Shown one piece after another: positions 32,600-42,849 of a DNA stretch of 64,000 bases; positions within the stretch are counted from its first letter, which is position 1; the number at the start of each line of letters is the position of its first letter. The notes under the pieces were generated by a model. That model was given only the letters and a program-made list of their open reading frames with translations. It ran no database searches and was not told the origin of the DNA. A program made the position numbers and the translations under genes. The stretch comes from Kalaharituber pfeilii (taxonomy: Eukaryota > Ascomycota > Pezizomycetes > Pezizales > Pezizaceae), in assembly GCA_015179045.1 (NCBI GenBank), contig WHUZ01000057.1:366316-430315 (forward strand), given 5' to 3'.

Positions 32600-33150
32600 T
32601 ATTCAATGAAAATGACCCAATCTCTACATACGCTTACAAGCACGACGAGGACATTTTTCATGCATTTACTATGTATAAAATAGTCTATCTTCCACATACG
32701 TAACAAGGGCATTAGCGATAAGGGTATTGGCAATGAGGGCATTGGCAACGAGGGCATTGGCAATGAGGGCATTGGCAACAAAGAGGCAATTTGCAATGTA
32801 TTTAATATGCGTATGCTACATATGCCCAATGAGGGGACTTTTGATATATTTCGCATGTACAAATGGTCTACTATATTTTTTACATGCGTGAGAAGCCCAT
32901 TTGCGACGTTTTTAGTATGCGGAGAGAAATCCATTTTCTGCACACGTGGGTGGGGCATTTTTGATGTATTTACTATGCAAAAAGCAACCTATTTTCCACA
33001 TGTATGATGAGGGTATTTGTAATGTATTCACTATGCCCATTTGTGGCGTGTTTAATATGCACAAAATGACCCACTTTTTACATGCCCATATACGACATAT
33101 TTAACTAACAAATCCCACATGGCATATACACGCACCCAAGGTATTTTCAC
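32600..33150. repeat. 58-bp satellite block with an 18-bp sub-array
   Basis: Satellite units flank a local array (32705-32785) of five copies of 'gagggcattggcaacga', an expansion of one word of the 58-bp unit. Confidence 0.8.
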
Positions 33151-33215
33151 CACATTTAGTATGCCTATTTCAGAGGGCGAGGAGGCAATTTTCTGAGTAA
33201 TATACACAAAACGGT

Positions 33216-33489
33216 CAGACAGAAAAATAAGTATTTGGACAGGGGATAAATGCATATTTATGCCCCATACAGTATTTGGCCATATTTTCATATGCTTGGC
33301 TGGTGATAGCCATAAGACAGTCCAAATTTCATAATAGGGTGTCCAAATTCATTATGTAAGAAAGTATTTGGACAGCTAACATAATAAATTTGGGCCTGTT
33401 TTACCGCCAAGCATACCAAAATATGCCGAATACCACATAGCGCATAATATGCATCTATCCTCTGTCCAAATACTTACTTTTCTGTCTAG
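33216..33489. mobile_element. Tc1/mariner-type MITE, copy 1
   Basis: The left end 'cagacagaaaaataagta' and right end '...tacttttctgtctag' are inverted repeats extending ~70 bp inward (tttggacagggg, gcatatttatg). Copies with TA target sites occur at 51934-52251 and, truncated, at 36831-37105. Confidence 0.8.
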
Positions 33490-33564
33490 TAACAACCAGT
33501 ACAAGTGCTATTTTGCCTGCCTTGGCAAACTGGGGCGACTCCTTACTTGGCGGTTGTGCGGTGA

Positions 33565-33736
33565 GCCGTAGCTGAAAAGGCTGCTGCAATGGCTGCTGAA
33601 ATAGCAGCCAAAATGGCAGTCGAAATGGCAGTCGAAATGGCAGCCTAAATGGCAGCAGCCGAAATGCATGCTGAAAAGGCTGCTGAAATGGCAGCCGAAA
33701 TGGCTACTGAAATGCGTGCTGAAATGGCTGCCAAAA
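33565..33736 (+). repeat. 12-bp minisatellite 'gaaatggctgcc'
   Basis: About 13 units of GAAATGGCWGCC with AAAAGGCTGCT and AAATGCGTGCT variants. Larger arrays lie at 56489-56810 and 59745-59972. It encodes repeated (E/K)M(A/T)A. Confidence 0.85.
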
Positions 33737-33738
33737 TA

Positions 33739-34125
33739 GCGGTATTCAGATTAGACTGTCCTCATATAAAATGGAATCCAGTGGACAAACCAGTTTATCC
33801 GGTCTGTAGTCTGAGTACCCTTTTGTGAAAATCGGATTTTTTGTCAAATCAGAAACAGGTTTTGGGTCCAAAAATCCACCGGAATTTATGCACACCAAGT
33901 CCTGAATATTGCATCAAGGCCCGCCAAATGCATCATATACATGCAGTTGTCGCAAAAATCCGACCGGATTTTTTGTGCAAAAAAACGCGAAAATAAACCG
34001 GTTTAACTGGTTTATAACATGAAAATACTAGATAAAATTTTGTGTGGAGATGACCGGATTTTCCGGACTTGATAAAATTCTGAAATCCGGAAAATCTGGC
34101 CAGATTTTTCTAATCTGAATACCGC
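33739..34125. mobile_element. Second MITE family, TA target site, 387 bp
   Basis: Perfect 17-bp inverted ends GCGGTATTCAGATTAGA / TCTAATCTGAATACCGC flanked by TA (33737-33738, 34126-34127). The body is rich in 'aaatccggattt'-type words. It interrupts the 12-bp minisatellite's edge. Only one copy was seen in the window. Confidence 0.85.
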
Positions 34126-34164
34126 TAATGACCTGCGCCGTGGTTAACTGCTATAGCGACCAAG

Positions 34165-34800
34165 TGGGAGTGCTATTTTGCCTGGCCTTGGCAAACTGGC
34201 ACCAGCTCTTACTCGACAGTTGTGCGGTGAGCCGTTTTTAACATGCGCAAAATAGTCAATTTCTATGTACACGACGAGCCCATTTGCAACGTATTTAACA
34301 GGCGCAAAATGGTCTATTTTCTACAGGCATGACGAGAGCATTGGCGACATGTTTACCATGCGCACAATGGTCTCCATTGGTGATGTAGTCATCATACGAA
34401 AAATGACCTATTGTCTACATGCGCGACGAGGACATTTTTGACGCATTACCATGCACAAATGGTCTGTTTTCCTCATGCGCGACGAGGGCATTTTCGACGT
34501 ATTTACCATGTGCAAAATGGTGTAATTTCCATATGCGCGACGAGGGCATTTGTGACATATTTACCAGGTGCAAAATGGTCTAATTTTCCACATGCGCGAC
34601 GAAGCATTTTTAATGCATTTAGGATGCGTAAAGTAGCTACGCGATGAGGCAATTTTCTGACGTATTGAGCTTGTGCAAAATGGCCTATTCCACACATGCG
34701 CGGTGAGCCAGCTTTCGACGTATTTAACATGCACAAAATTGCCTATTTTATGTATCTATGATTTGCCAGCTTAGGGCGTATTTCATGTGCCTATTTCCAT
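34165..34800. repeat. 58-bp satellite block preceded by the TTGGCAAACTGG repeat
   Basis: About nine units with 'atttaccatgcgcaaaatggtctattttccacatgcgcgacgag'. More CpG (cgacg) survives here than in the 28-kb array. Confidence 0.88.
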
Positions 34801-35439
34801 AGGCGCAAGGCTACATTATTGCAAAACGGGGTGCCAGTGGTCAGGCCGCATGTACAACTCTTGCCACTAGCCTATAGACACTAGAAACCGGTGCCACCTT
34901 GGCATGATACCATTTCCTAGTACCGATTTGGCCGTGGAATGGGTGCTAAAACCACTACTGAATTGGATGCACTGAAATGGCACGGAGTTCGTCAGCTAGG
35001 GTGGAAATCACATTGCGGCCCTTGGGTAATGCACATGGCGGTAGGGCATTACTCCTTGCGCATGCACATGCTAAATACATCGAAAATACCTTCGCATGCA
35101 TGAGTGGAATAGGCACGTTAAATTCGGCAGAAAATTGCGTTGCTGAATGTCGGATTACCATACCCAATGACCATTCACTTGCTGCTATCAGATTCTTTAA
35201 AATACTACATGATGCAAGATTTATTCTCCGAACTAATTACATTTCATCTACCATCGTGCCAAGTAGCCAAATCTATCCATGTACCACTGTGAGTCCAGCT
35301 CTATTGGAAGTAGATAAGCTATTCCAGAGATGCTGCGAATAGGTATCACCCACTGATGCGGGAGTCGGCAGACAGACTCAAGGCATACCGTCCAGAGCTT
35401 TCCCGTCCGGAAAAGGGCCCATCCTGCAAAGTGAGGAGC
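34801..35439. other. Spacer, no gene recognised
   Basis: A 121-codon open frame (34977-35342) has no motif I recognise and lies in unique sequence. Evidence is too weak to call a gene. Confidence 0.35.
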
Positions 35440-35830
35440 CAGTTTTCAATGCATTCAACATGCCTCTCCCACACATGGCAATTTTCTGACGTATTTAACA
35501 TGCACAAAATGGTCTATTTTCCACATGCGCGATGAGCTCATTTGCGACGTATTTAACATGCGCAAAATGGTCTATTTTCCACATGCGCATGAGCTCATTT
35601 GCGATGTATTTAACATGCGCAAAATGGTCTATTTTCCACATGCGCGATGAGCCCATTTGCGACGTATTTAACATGCGCAAAATGGTCTATTTTCCATATG
35701 TGCGACGAGCCCATTTGCGACGTATTTAGTAGGCACAAAACGGTCTATTTCCTACAGGCGCGACGAGAGTATTGGTGACATATTTATTATGGGCACAATG
35801 GTCGATGTAGTTACAATTGGTATTGTTCTC
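35440..35830. repeat. 58-bp satellite block, most homogeneous
   Basis: Four near-identical 58-bp units (tatttaacatgcgcaaaa, tggtctattttccacatg, cgcgatgagcccatttgc, gacg) at about 35490-35730 define the consensus. Confidence 0.92.
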
Positions 35831-36167
35831 TCACCTCTAGAGCGGGGAGTTAGGGAGTCGCCCATACAAAAATTTCAACCGTACGCCGGGTGGGTGCCAA
35901 GGGTATTTTCCTTCAAACCTTGGGTATGCGGCATCAATTAAAAAGTTGGACGCTTTTTTTCTATGCTAGCATGAGCATTTCTGATGCTAGCCACAAATGG
36001 GGTTTTGTTTTTCGACGCCAGCTAAATTGGTTTGACGCTTTCCGGAATTAAAATCGCTAGCACGCATATCACATAACTTATTTTTTCTCACATTACGGCC
36101 CTTGCTTCCACTCTGAGTATGGACACTGTAGTATTTATACATTCTGTTAACCAATAAAAGTACAGCT
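35831..36167. other. Spacer, no gene seen
   Basis: Unique-looking sequence with 'atgctagcatgagcatttctgatgctagc'. Nothing annotated. Confidence 0.4.
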
Positions 36168-36277
36168 GGTCACAGTCGCGCAACTGGTAGGGTGCGAGCC
36201 GAAGAAGCGGGGTGTTCTACCCACCCAGTAGGCAGCCCGAGCGTGGCCCAGGTTCTGAGTTCGAACCACGGGTGACT
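36168..36277 (+). repeat. tRNA-like sequence (SINE head or tRNA pseudogene)
   Basis: The first 7 nt GGTCACA and last 7 nt GGTGACT can pair at 6 positions, as in an acceptor stem. A D-arm follows (GCGC, loop AACTGGTAGG, GTGC), and a B-box-like GAGTTCGAACC lies at 36257-36267 in a weak T-arm. The middle is too long and lacks a clean anticodon arm. A tail of T-rich sequence ('cttctacttttttgcattgc') follows. The duplicate at 51421 starts inside the last stem. Confidence 0.5.
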
Positions 36278-36294
36278 GGCTACTTCTACTTTTT

Positions 36295-36720
36295 TGCATT
36301 GCATAGTATCAACTTTTGACAAATTTCATGTCGGCAAAATGGCCTGTCCAAATATGCACAGGAAGCCAATTCAACATATGCAGATTGGTCTATTTTCTGC
36401 ATGCCGGAGGAGCCTATTCTCTAGTCTCGTAACCAGCCAAGCCTCGTCATTTTTAACATGTGCAAAATGGTATATTTTATTTATACATGTGCAACGAGCC
36501 AATTGTGACGTATTTAACATGCGCCAAATGGCATATATACGCAGACCAGTATTTTCAATACATTTAGTATGCCTATTTCACACATGGGCAGGAGGCAATT
36601 TTCTCATGTATTTAACATGCACAAAATGGTCTATTTTCTATATGCACGCTGAGGCCATTTGCGACGTATTTAGCATTTGCAAAATGGTCTGTTTTATGGC
36701 CTGCCCGGTAGTTGATGCCT
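36295..36720. repeat. 58-bp satellite, degenerate block
   Basis: Units with 'aaaatggtctattttctgcatgc' and 'tttaacatgtgc' alternate. Its duplicate is at 51470-51770. A T18 run lies at 36731-36749. Confidence 0.75.
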
Positions 36721-36830
36721 TGCACAGTAATTTTTTTTTTTTTTTTTTTAACATCATTGTCATCTAAATTGTGCTGCTGTGCAAAGGTGCGCTGCCGTTG
36801 CTCTGGAGAAATGGATCCGCCGCGTATGTA

Positions 36831-37105
36831 CTAGACAGAAAAATAAGTATTTGGACAGGGATAAATGCATATTTATGCCCCATGCAGTATTCGGCAGAAA
36901 CTAGCATATTTTCGTCTGGTGATAGCCATAAGACAAAGACAGTCCAAATTTTATGATAGGGTGTTCAACTTCATTATGTAAGAAATAATGAATTTGGACT
37001 TTTACACCTATTCTTTACTGCCAAGCATACGAAAATATGCTAGTTTCTGCCAAATACCGCATAGCGCATAATATGCATTATCCCTGTCCAAATACTTATT
37101 TTTCG
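36831..37105. mobile_element. Tc1/mariner-type MITE, copy 2 (right end deleted)
   Basis: Starts CTAGACAGAAAAATAAG after TA (36829-36830). Compared with copy 3, the right end stops at 'tttttcggt' and the next ~28 bp, including the end and target site, are gone. Confidence 0.8.
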
Positions 37106-37741
37106 GTTATCCTGGTGCTGAGTCATACGTGAAGTGAGTCATTCCCGTCCTAGCTTAGGCTTCGCTTTCTCCTCTCTCATCTCCGTACTCCTTAGAAAAC
37201 AACGCCGCAGCCCCATCACGATAGCAGCCACCTCCGCCTTCTATTCCGGCGAAACACACCTTGCAAACCCGCAAACACGCAGCATCTCGCCTTCACAGCA
37301 TCCCCCCTTCGCAGCAACTGCCTTCCCCTCCTAGCTTTCAGCAGCTCCTCAGGTACGCCACGCAATACCCCCCTCACAGTCTCCCCCCCGCAGCAAGAGC
37401 ATCTCACTCAAACTTTTTTACAGAACTCCTCGTCGCGCACTGAATTTACGCGCACTGAATTTACGCGTGGTGAGTTCACGCGCCGCAGAAGAACTCATAC
37501 GCCGCAGAACTCGCGCCGATTTTACGCATGCTGAATTCCTGAGGTGTACTCACGCCTAACTTACCTACTGGCCGACCTGCCAGCCTCCTTCACATTTTCA
37601 CTTGCTTGTTGCTTCTTCACTTCTCCTTTCACTTTTTGCTAGACTATTCACTGTGTAAAACATTCTGTGCGTAGTGCCTGAATTTTTACAAAGTTAGCAC
37701 CTTAATTATTTGTGCGCAACGCCTAATAATTTTGGTGGAAG
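37106..37741 (+). promoter_or_regulatory. 5' region of oxygenase copy 2, promoter-like
   Basis: CT-rich sequence, then repeated 'cgcactgaatttacgcg' and 'cgccgcagaa' words, ending in 'gtgcgcaacgcctaataattttggtggaa' before the start site. Conserved almost base for base at 52262-52922. I infer promoter and 5' UTR because it directly precedes exon 1 in both copies. No core element is certain. Confidence 0.45.
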
Positions 37742-39610
37742 TTGTCGGACGCGGAAGGAGAAAGGAGATTTGAGAGAGTTTCGAGAGGTGAATGCTGAGG
37801 TGGAGGCAATAATGCCCATTAGGAAGCCCGGGAAGTATGCTGAAGTCTTCCACAGGCATATCCGGAGCTTGGTGAATTCGTTTAATAAGCTTCCAATTAT
37901 TTCAACTACCGTTTCTTTTCAAGCCTTAATGGCTGATCAAAACAAAAAAATTAAGCGCTCTGATGTAGAGCACGATCAACTTTTTGAACAGGCCACGTTA
38001 ACGGAAGTGAGTGGAAGGTGGATGTCTTCGGAAGGTAGTGAATTACTGGTTTTTTGGAAGGGGGATTAAATGTAAGTATGCGTTTTTTTTGGGGGGGGGG
38101 TTATATATAACAGGCTATGACTCTATGGCAAAAATCTATATACCTGATCCGGCTGCCCTCTATGTCCTCCTGCTTTCACTCCGGTTACCCGCCGGCTGCC
38201 CTCCATATCCTCCTACTTTCACCCCGGTTACCCGCCGGTTACCCACCGGCTGCCCTCCACGTCCTCCTGCTTTCACCCCAGTTACCCTCTGGCTACCCTC
38301 AACGTCCTCCTGCTTTCACTCTAGTTGCTCTCCGGCTACCCTGCACGTACTCTTACTTTCACTCCGGTTACCCTCCGGCTGCCCTCCACGTCCTCCTACT
38401 TTCACTCCGGTTACCCTCCGGCTATCCTCCACATCCTCCTACTTTCACTCCGGTTGCCCTCCGGCTACTCTCCGCCTCCTCCTACTTTCACTCTGGTTAC
38501 TCTTCGGCTGCTCTTCACGTCCTCCTACTTTCACTCCGGTTACCCTCCGGCTACCCTCCACATCCTCCTACTTTCACTCCGGTTACCCTCTGGCTACCCT
38601 CCGTGTCCTCCTACTTTCATTCCGGTTGCTTTCCGGCTACCCTCCATGTCCTCCTACTTTCACTCCGGTTGCTCTCCGGCTACCCTCCACGTCCTCTTAC
38701 TTTCACTCTGGTTACCCTCTGGTTACCCTCCACGTCCTCCTACTCCCCGGAGGGTAGCCGGCTTCCCTCCAGTCACCCTCTGTGTCCTCCTACTCCCACT
38801 CCTCGTTTTATTTTATTTGCTGTTGCCTATATATACTAACTTAAAAAATATAGTATCCCATTGGAAAATCGGCAGGTATTCAAATGCAAAAAGATACTGT
38901 TACAGCCATTGATTCCTTAGAAGAGGAATATTCACCACCTCCTCCAGGGAAAGAGGATTGCCGTTACTCTAAAGTGGCTTTACTTTGTCAAAGACACTCT
39001 ACTTTTGGAGTATATCACTTGGAATATTAGATGCAGAAAAGACATACTTTTACTCCACCTACTCTATCTAGGCATATTGGATCTGCCGCCTACAAGCAGC
39101 GGGCTGTAGGTGCTTTCTTTAATAATATTTCTCAATTAATTCAAGTTATTGGAATGCTTTTTTTAGTTATTGATCCTGATTGTTATTTACATTATTGGAG
39201 GCTTTTTCAGAAAGATTATTCTAATAATGTACTATGTTCTTTACTGAACACTTCTCATCGTGCCTGTTTTTATGGACTTGCTTTGTTGCGGAATACTCAA
39301 GTTGAAGCTCACAAAAACTATAATGATACTCCTGATGGTTGGGTGACTATGTGTTGTTGGCGAAACTTTCCTAGGAGAGAGTTAGTTTTAGCTGATTTAA
39401 GGATTAAGTTAAAGTTTTAGCAGGGGGATGTTATTTTTTTTTCGTTCTCGTTTACTGGAGCATTTTGTTGTGGACTTCGATGGTGCTCGTTTCACTATTG
39501 TTTTTTTTTCACATGAGAAGATTTCCAATAAAACTTGGCTTGAAACTCGATTAATCTTTGTCCGGTTTCTCCCTGATATGTACTATAATATCCCGGTTCC
39601 ATATGACTAA
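37742..39610 (+). pseudogene. 2OG-Fe(II) oxygenase, copy 2 (inactivated)
   Basis: Same structure as the better copy at 52923. Exon 1 is 37742-38071, then an intron with GTAAGT donor at 38072, TACTAAC at 38834-38840 and TATAG acceptor ending 38853, then exon 2 from 38854 to TAA 39608-39610. Damage relative to the other copy: the start is TTG instead of ATG, one extra T near 37780 shifts the frame, the G run before the donor is one base shorter, TAG replaces W (~39028) and Q (39418-39420), and an extra T in a T run (~39435) shifts the frame. Several glycines of the strand region read R or A (GNFPGGEL reads RNFPRREL), typical G-to-A change. HKNYND is intact. The end 'NIPVPYD' is readable after the frameshift. 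Confidence 0.7.
38130..38765 (+). repeat. 43-bp minisatellite inside the oxygenase intron, ~14 units
   Basis: The unit reads ctccggttaccctccggcta then ccctccacgtcctcctactttca. A period of 43 and lack of stops leave all three forward frames open across the array. It fills most of the 782-bp intron. Confidence 0.9.
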
Positions 39611-39726
39611 ACTCTAGTGGAACTGGAGCAATCTGTTTCGATTTTTTGTGATTTTTTTTGTGGCTTAATGTATTAACTGTAGAACATTTACCTCACACAT
39701 GGCAGCGGGTGGTGGCGGGTACTGCC

Positions 39727-40377
39727 TGTCACCAATCATGATCAGTTAACCTAAACTATTTTAAGGTCTACTGGGTTCACATTACTTGCCCACTAGTACA
39801 GTTTTAGATAATAACAAGTATACTTTTGGATAAGCAGTGCTTAAGGGTTATGATTACACTATTTGGATAATAATAATTATACTGGAGGTACGGCACTTAA
39901 GGAATTACGCTTTTTGGATAACACCGATCATGCTGAAGATACAGAGCTTAAGGAAGCCTTTCTAAATCTCTCTATTTCTATGTTGCCCTCTCCTGTATTT
40001 AAAGACTCCTTTTCTACCCCGTACTCTAGACCCCTCAAGCAATAAATATATACTCTCCTGTCTATACTTTTTCCTCTATAGCTATAAGCAGCGTTCTGCT
40101 TAAACCTGTGAGCATTGCGTGGCCCGCATGACTCGATCTGTGACTCCGTCCTGGCTTTTAGCTCCCTGAGGCCAGACGTTGGTGAAGATGATGGACTGGG
40201 CGGCGAAGTAGACGGAGGATTTATCACACGTTCATTCTCATTTTATAGTTTTATTTGCGAGTTACTATTCAGTTACTGTCTTGCATGTATCTAAACCCTC
40301 GTAGCCTATAAGACGGCACACAAGTAATGCAATTAAAAAAAAAAATAAAAAAAAATCCCTAAGGGTGGTCTGTTATA
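39727..40377 (+). mobile_element. Solo LTR containing a LINE 3' fragment
   Basis: TGTCACC...TTATA (the last base group is TTACA in the sister copy), flanked by CTGCC (39722-39726) and CTGCT (40378-40382), a 5-bp duplication with one C/T change. A LINE tail (about 40170-40345) lies just before the LTR's last 30 bp. Identical arrangement at 54739-55403. Confidence 0.85.
40170..40350 (+). mobile_element. 5'-truncated LINE 3' end with poly(A)
   Basis: Begins 'gttggtgaagatgatggactgggcggcg' and ends 'gtagcctataagacggcacacaagtaatgcaatt' plus an A-rich run. LTR sequence 'ccctgaggc.gg' / 'tccctaagggtgg' is repeated on both sides, the likely target duplication. Confidence 0.75.
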
Positions 40378-40574
40378 CTGCTAAGGGTTACGGCTGATTT
40401 AGGGTAACAGTAGTTTTGCAAGCGCTGAATGGAAGAGGCTTGACATAAGAGGCTTGCAGGAGTTTAACGCTTCCAGTTTAGTGGCAATAACAGGTTATGG
40501 TGAAAGGCAGAGAAGATCAGCTGCTGAATTAGATTCATAACCTATTTACTATACAATGCCTTAGAGTTAGGGGT

Positions 40575-40923
40575 AATGCACTTCTGAACCTATATATCTA
40601 TATCGTTCCATGTGGAACGGTTTCCACTAATGTCTATACCTCTATATCATTCTGTATAGAACAGTTTCCTACCTATAGCTATACCTCTATATTAGTCCGT
40701 GCGGAACAGTTTCCCACCTATGCCTATACTTCTATATCATTCCGTATGGACTAGGAATGGTTTCCTACCTATGCCTATGCCTCTATAACGTTCCGTGCGG
40801 AACGGATGGGCCTTGAGCTTAAGCTCAAGGCCTTTGGGTCAGAACAGGCTCAAGGCCTTCCATCTAGAGCAGGCTCAAGGCCTTCTATCCAGAGCAGGCT
40901 CAAGGCCTTCCATCTAGAGCAGG
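40575..40923. repeat. Two minisatellites: 'gttccgtgcggaac' (~58 bp) and 'ctcaaggccttc' (~30 bp)
   Basis: 40575-40810 repeats 'cctatacctctatatc.ttccgtgcggaacggtttccnaccta', each unit bearing the palindrome GTTCCGTRYGGAAC in better copies. 40810-40923 repeats 'gagcaggctcaaggccttccatcta'. Both recur at 55620-55960. Confidence 0.85.
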
Positions 40924-41641
40924 CTCAAGGCCTTCCATCTATGTTACGGCTAAGGTAAGACTTACGGAGTCGGTTCCGGAAGCACCGCCAGAGACGTATG
41001 CTAAAGATGTGACTGATCACCACTAGGCAACGTCCATTGGTAAACAGCGGTTGCCTACTGAAGTATGTGTTGAAGTTGCACATGGCCTACCAATATGCGC
41101 ACATGCATCACAGACCTTCCTGATGCATGTTTCTATTACGTTCACGCCTTTCCGGCTACCGCAGACCTTCCTAACGCATGCCTCCATTACGTTCACGCCT
41201 TTCCGGCTACCGCAGACCTTCCTAACGCATGCCTCCATTACGTTCACGCCTTTCCGGCTACCGCAGACCTTCCTAATGCATGCCTCCATTACGTCCACGC
41301 CTTTCCAGCTACCGCGGACCTTCCTAATGCATGCTTCTATTACATTCACGCCTTTCCTGCTATTACGGACCTTCCTGATGCGTGTTTTCTGTTACGTTTC
41401 TCTGCCTGTATGCCTTAGCATGTTTATCGTCATGTTACTATTGATTGACTAGTCATGTATGACGGCCGGAAGTCTATATAAACGGGCTGAACAGTTAGCT
41501 AGAAGGAAATCAAGACACAAGCAGTATTCTAAGTCTCTCACTTGAAAACGCTCTCGCGTAACCTTTGCTGTCCGCTTCGCTGCCTTCGCGGAAAACCAGT
41601 GCCACTTTCGTGAGTCCAGCGACGCCTACGCTGACATTACA
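40924..41641 (+). mobile_element. 5' LTR of a truncated LTR retroelement
   Basis: TGTTACGGCTAAGG to GACATTACA, with TATATAAACG near 41478 and 'tcaagacacaag' in R. It has the same start as the LTRs at 4855 (minus) and 30247. A 51-bp minisatellite lies inside (41123-41360). Confidence 0.8.
41123..41395 (+). repeat. 51-bp minisatellite inside the LTR, ~5 units
   Basis: The unit reads cttcctaacgcatgcctcca, ttacgttcacgcctttccgg, ctaccgcagac. The period is a multiple of 3, so long artefactual frames run through it on both strands. The other LTR copies lack the array. Confidence 0.88.
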
Positions 41642-41693
41642 CTGCTAGTACCTTTATTCTTTTTTTTTTTTTCTTTTCTCATACCCATTGCCA

Positions 41694-42718
41694 ATGGAGC
41701 CCCAACGATCCCTCTCCCGCCTCTCTCAGCACTCCAACCGCTCCCAGCACGCCCCCTAGGAGTCCAGAGATGCCTCGGAAGTGGTGCAATCCGTTGAAAC
41801 GGCCCGGCCCCACCTTACCGATGATGGCCAAGATGTGGCCATGTCAGATGACCAGCCCCGTCAGATCGGATTGTCAGATAGGGTTCAGCCCCGCCAGATC
41901 GAATTGGCAGATAACCAGCCCCGTCGGATCGAGTATACTGCCCCACGCCAAATTGAAGGATGGAATGCCCTACCTACTCAGTATACCATTCCGGAACAAT
42001 TCCTTCCCACCGGGCTGCCACAGGTCACCCGCTTCCCTACACTCATACAGCAAACCCCCAGAGTGTTAGCCACAGCATCTCCCAAGGTGTCCAAAGGAAA
42101 GCAACGAGCACGACCCGCAGCCCCTGGCCCCTCGGCCCCTGGTTCAAGTAGCCAGTTCATGAAAGCCTTCGTAGAGGAAGCGAGCCGTGCGAAAGGAAGT
42201 CTAGAGCAAAGAACCGAACATGCGAAATCTAGTGCCGAAACCGCAATGACCGATGCTATGAACCTTCGAAATGAGTGGCTACAGACAAGGAAACAGGACA
42301 TCGAGGACCTCCAGGAGCTGGTAAAAGTCAACTTTGAAACACTAGCTAACTTAGTGGATAAACGGTTCGAAGCTGAAGCCCAGGCTAGAAATGGCGGAAT
42401 TGAAAACTTGCAAACCACGATGTCACAGGAAATGGGGACCCAACTGACCACATTAATCACTCAGATGAATGTACTGATCCAGCAGGTCACTACCATCCTA
42501 CACCAGTAACAGAACCAACCACCACCACCGCCACCGCCGGATAATCGAGGTCGGAGACCCTCCCGCAGTCGTTCGGGGTCCCGCCACCGCTCAGGGTCTC
42601 GTCGCCGCCGACGGCAGTCCCATTCGAAGTCCTGCTCACCACCACCCAAGGTGAAGCAGCCAAAGTCATTCTCTGGAAAGCATTATATCTCTTTAGAGTG
42701 TCCAAACTCTTTGACTTA
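41694..42718 (+). pseudogene. gag: Gag-like ORF of the 40924 retroelement, truncated
   Basis: ATG at 41694 lies ~50 bp after the LTR and starts 'MEPQRSLSRLSQHSNRSQHAP', then TAG (41757-41759, a likely former CAG); the same frame runs on to TAA 42507-42509 (former CAA) and beyond to about 42718. Repeated 'PRQIELADNQ'-like phrases occur near the start, then a proline/alanine linker, a helical region 'QDIEDLQELVKVNFETLANLV' in part, and a basic RS-rich tail (42540-42640, 'RRPSRSRSGSRHRSGSRR'). That layout suggests a nucleic-acid-binding Gag, but there is no CCHC knuckle before the element breaks off at the 140-bp minisatellite. I assign Gag by position and composition only. Confidence 0.55.
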
Positions 42719-42849
42719 GGGTTAAGATTTAGTTACTTTTACATATTTAGAGGACACGTTGAGTACTAATGAGGGGCAATGATTTATAATATATATATAT
42801 ATAAGTAAAGAGTTTGCCACTTGATTAGATTTGCCTATGTTACTAGCAC
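42719..42849. other. AT-rich junction
   Basis: A short TA-rich tract (42787-42803) between the broken retroelement and the GC-rich minisatellite. No gene. Confidence 0.5.

Noticed and set aside
38011..38912. Long overlapping frames in all three forward phases
   Set aside because: The 43-bp array has no stops in any frame and lies in an intron with good splice signals; not separate genes.
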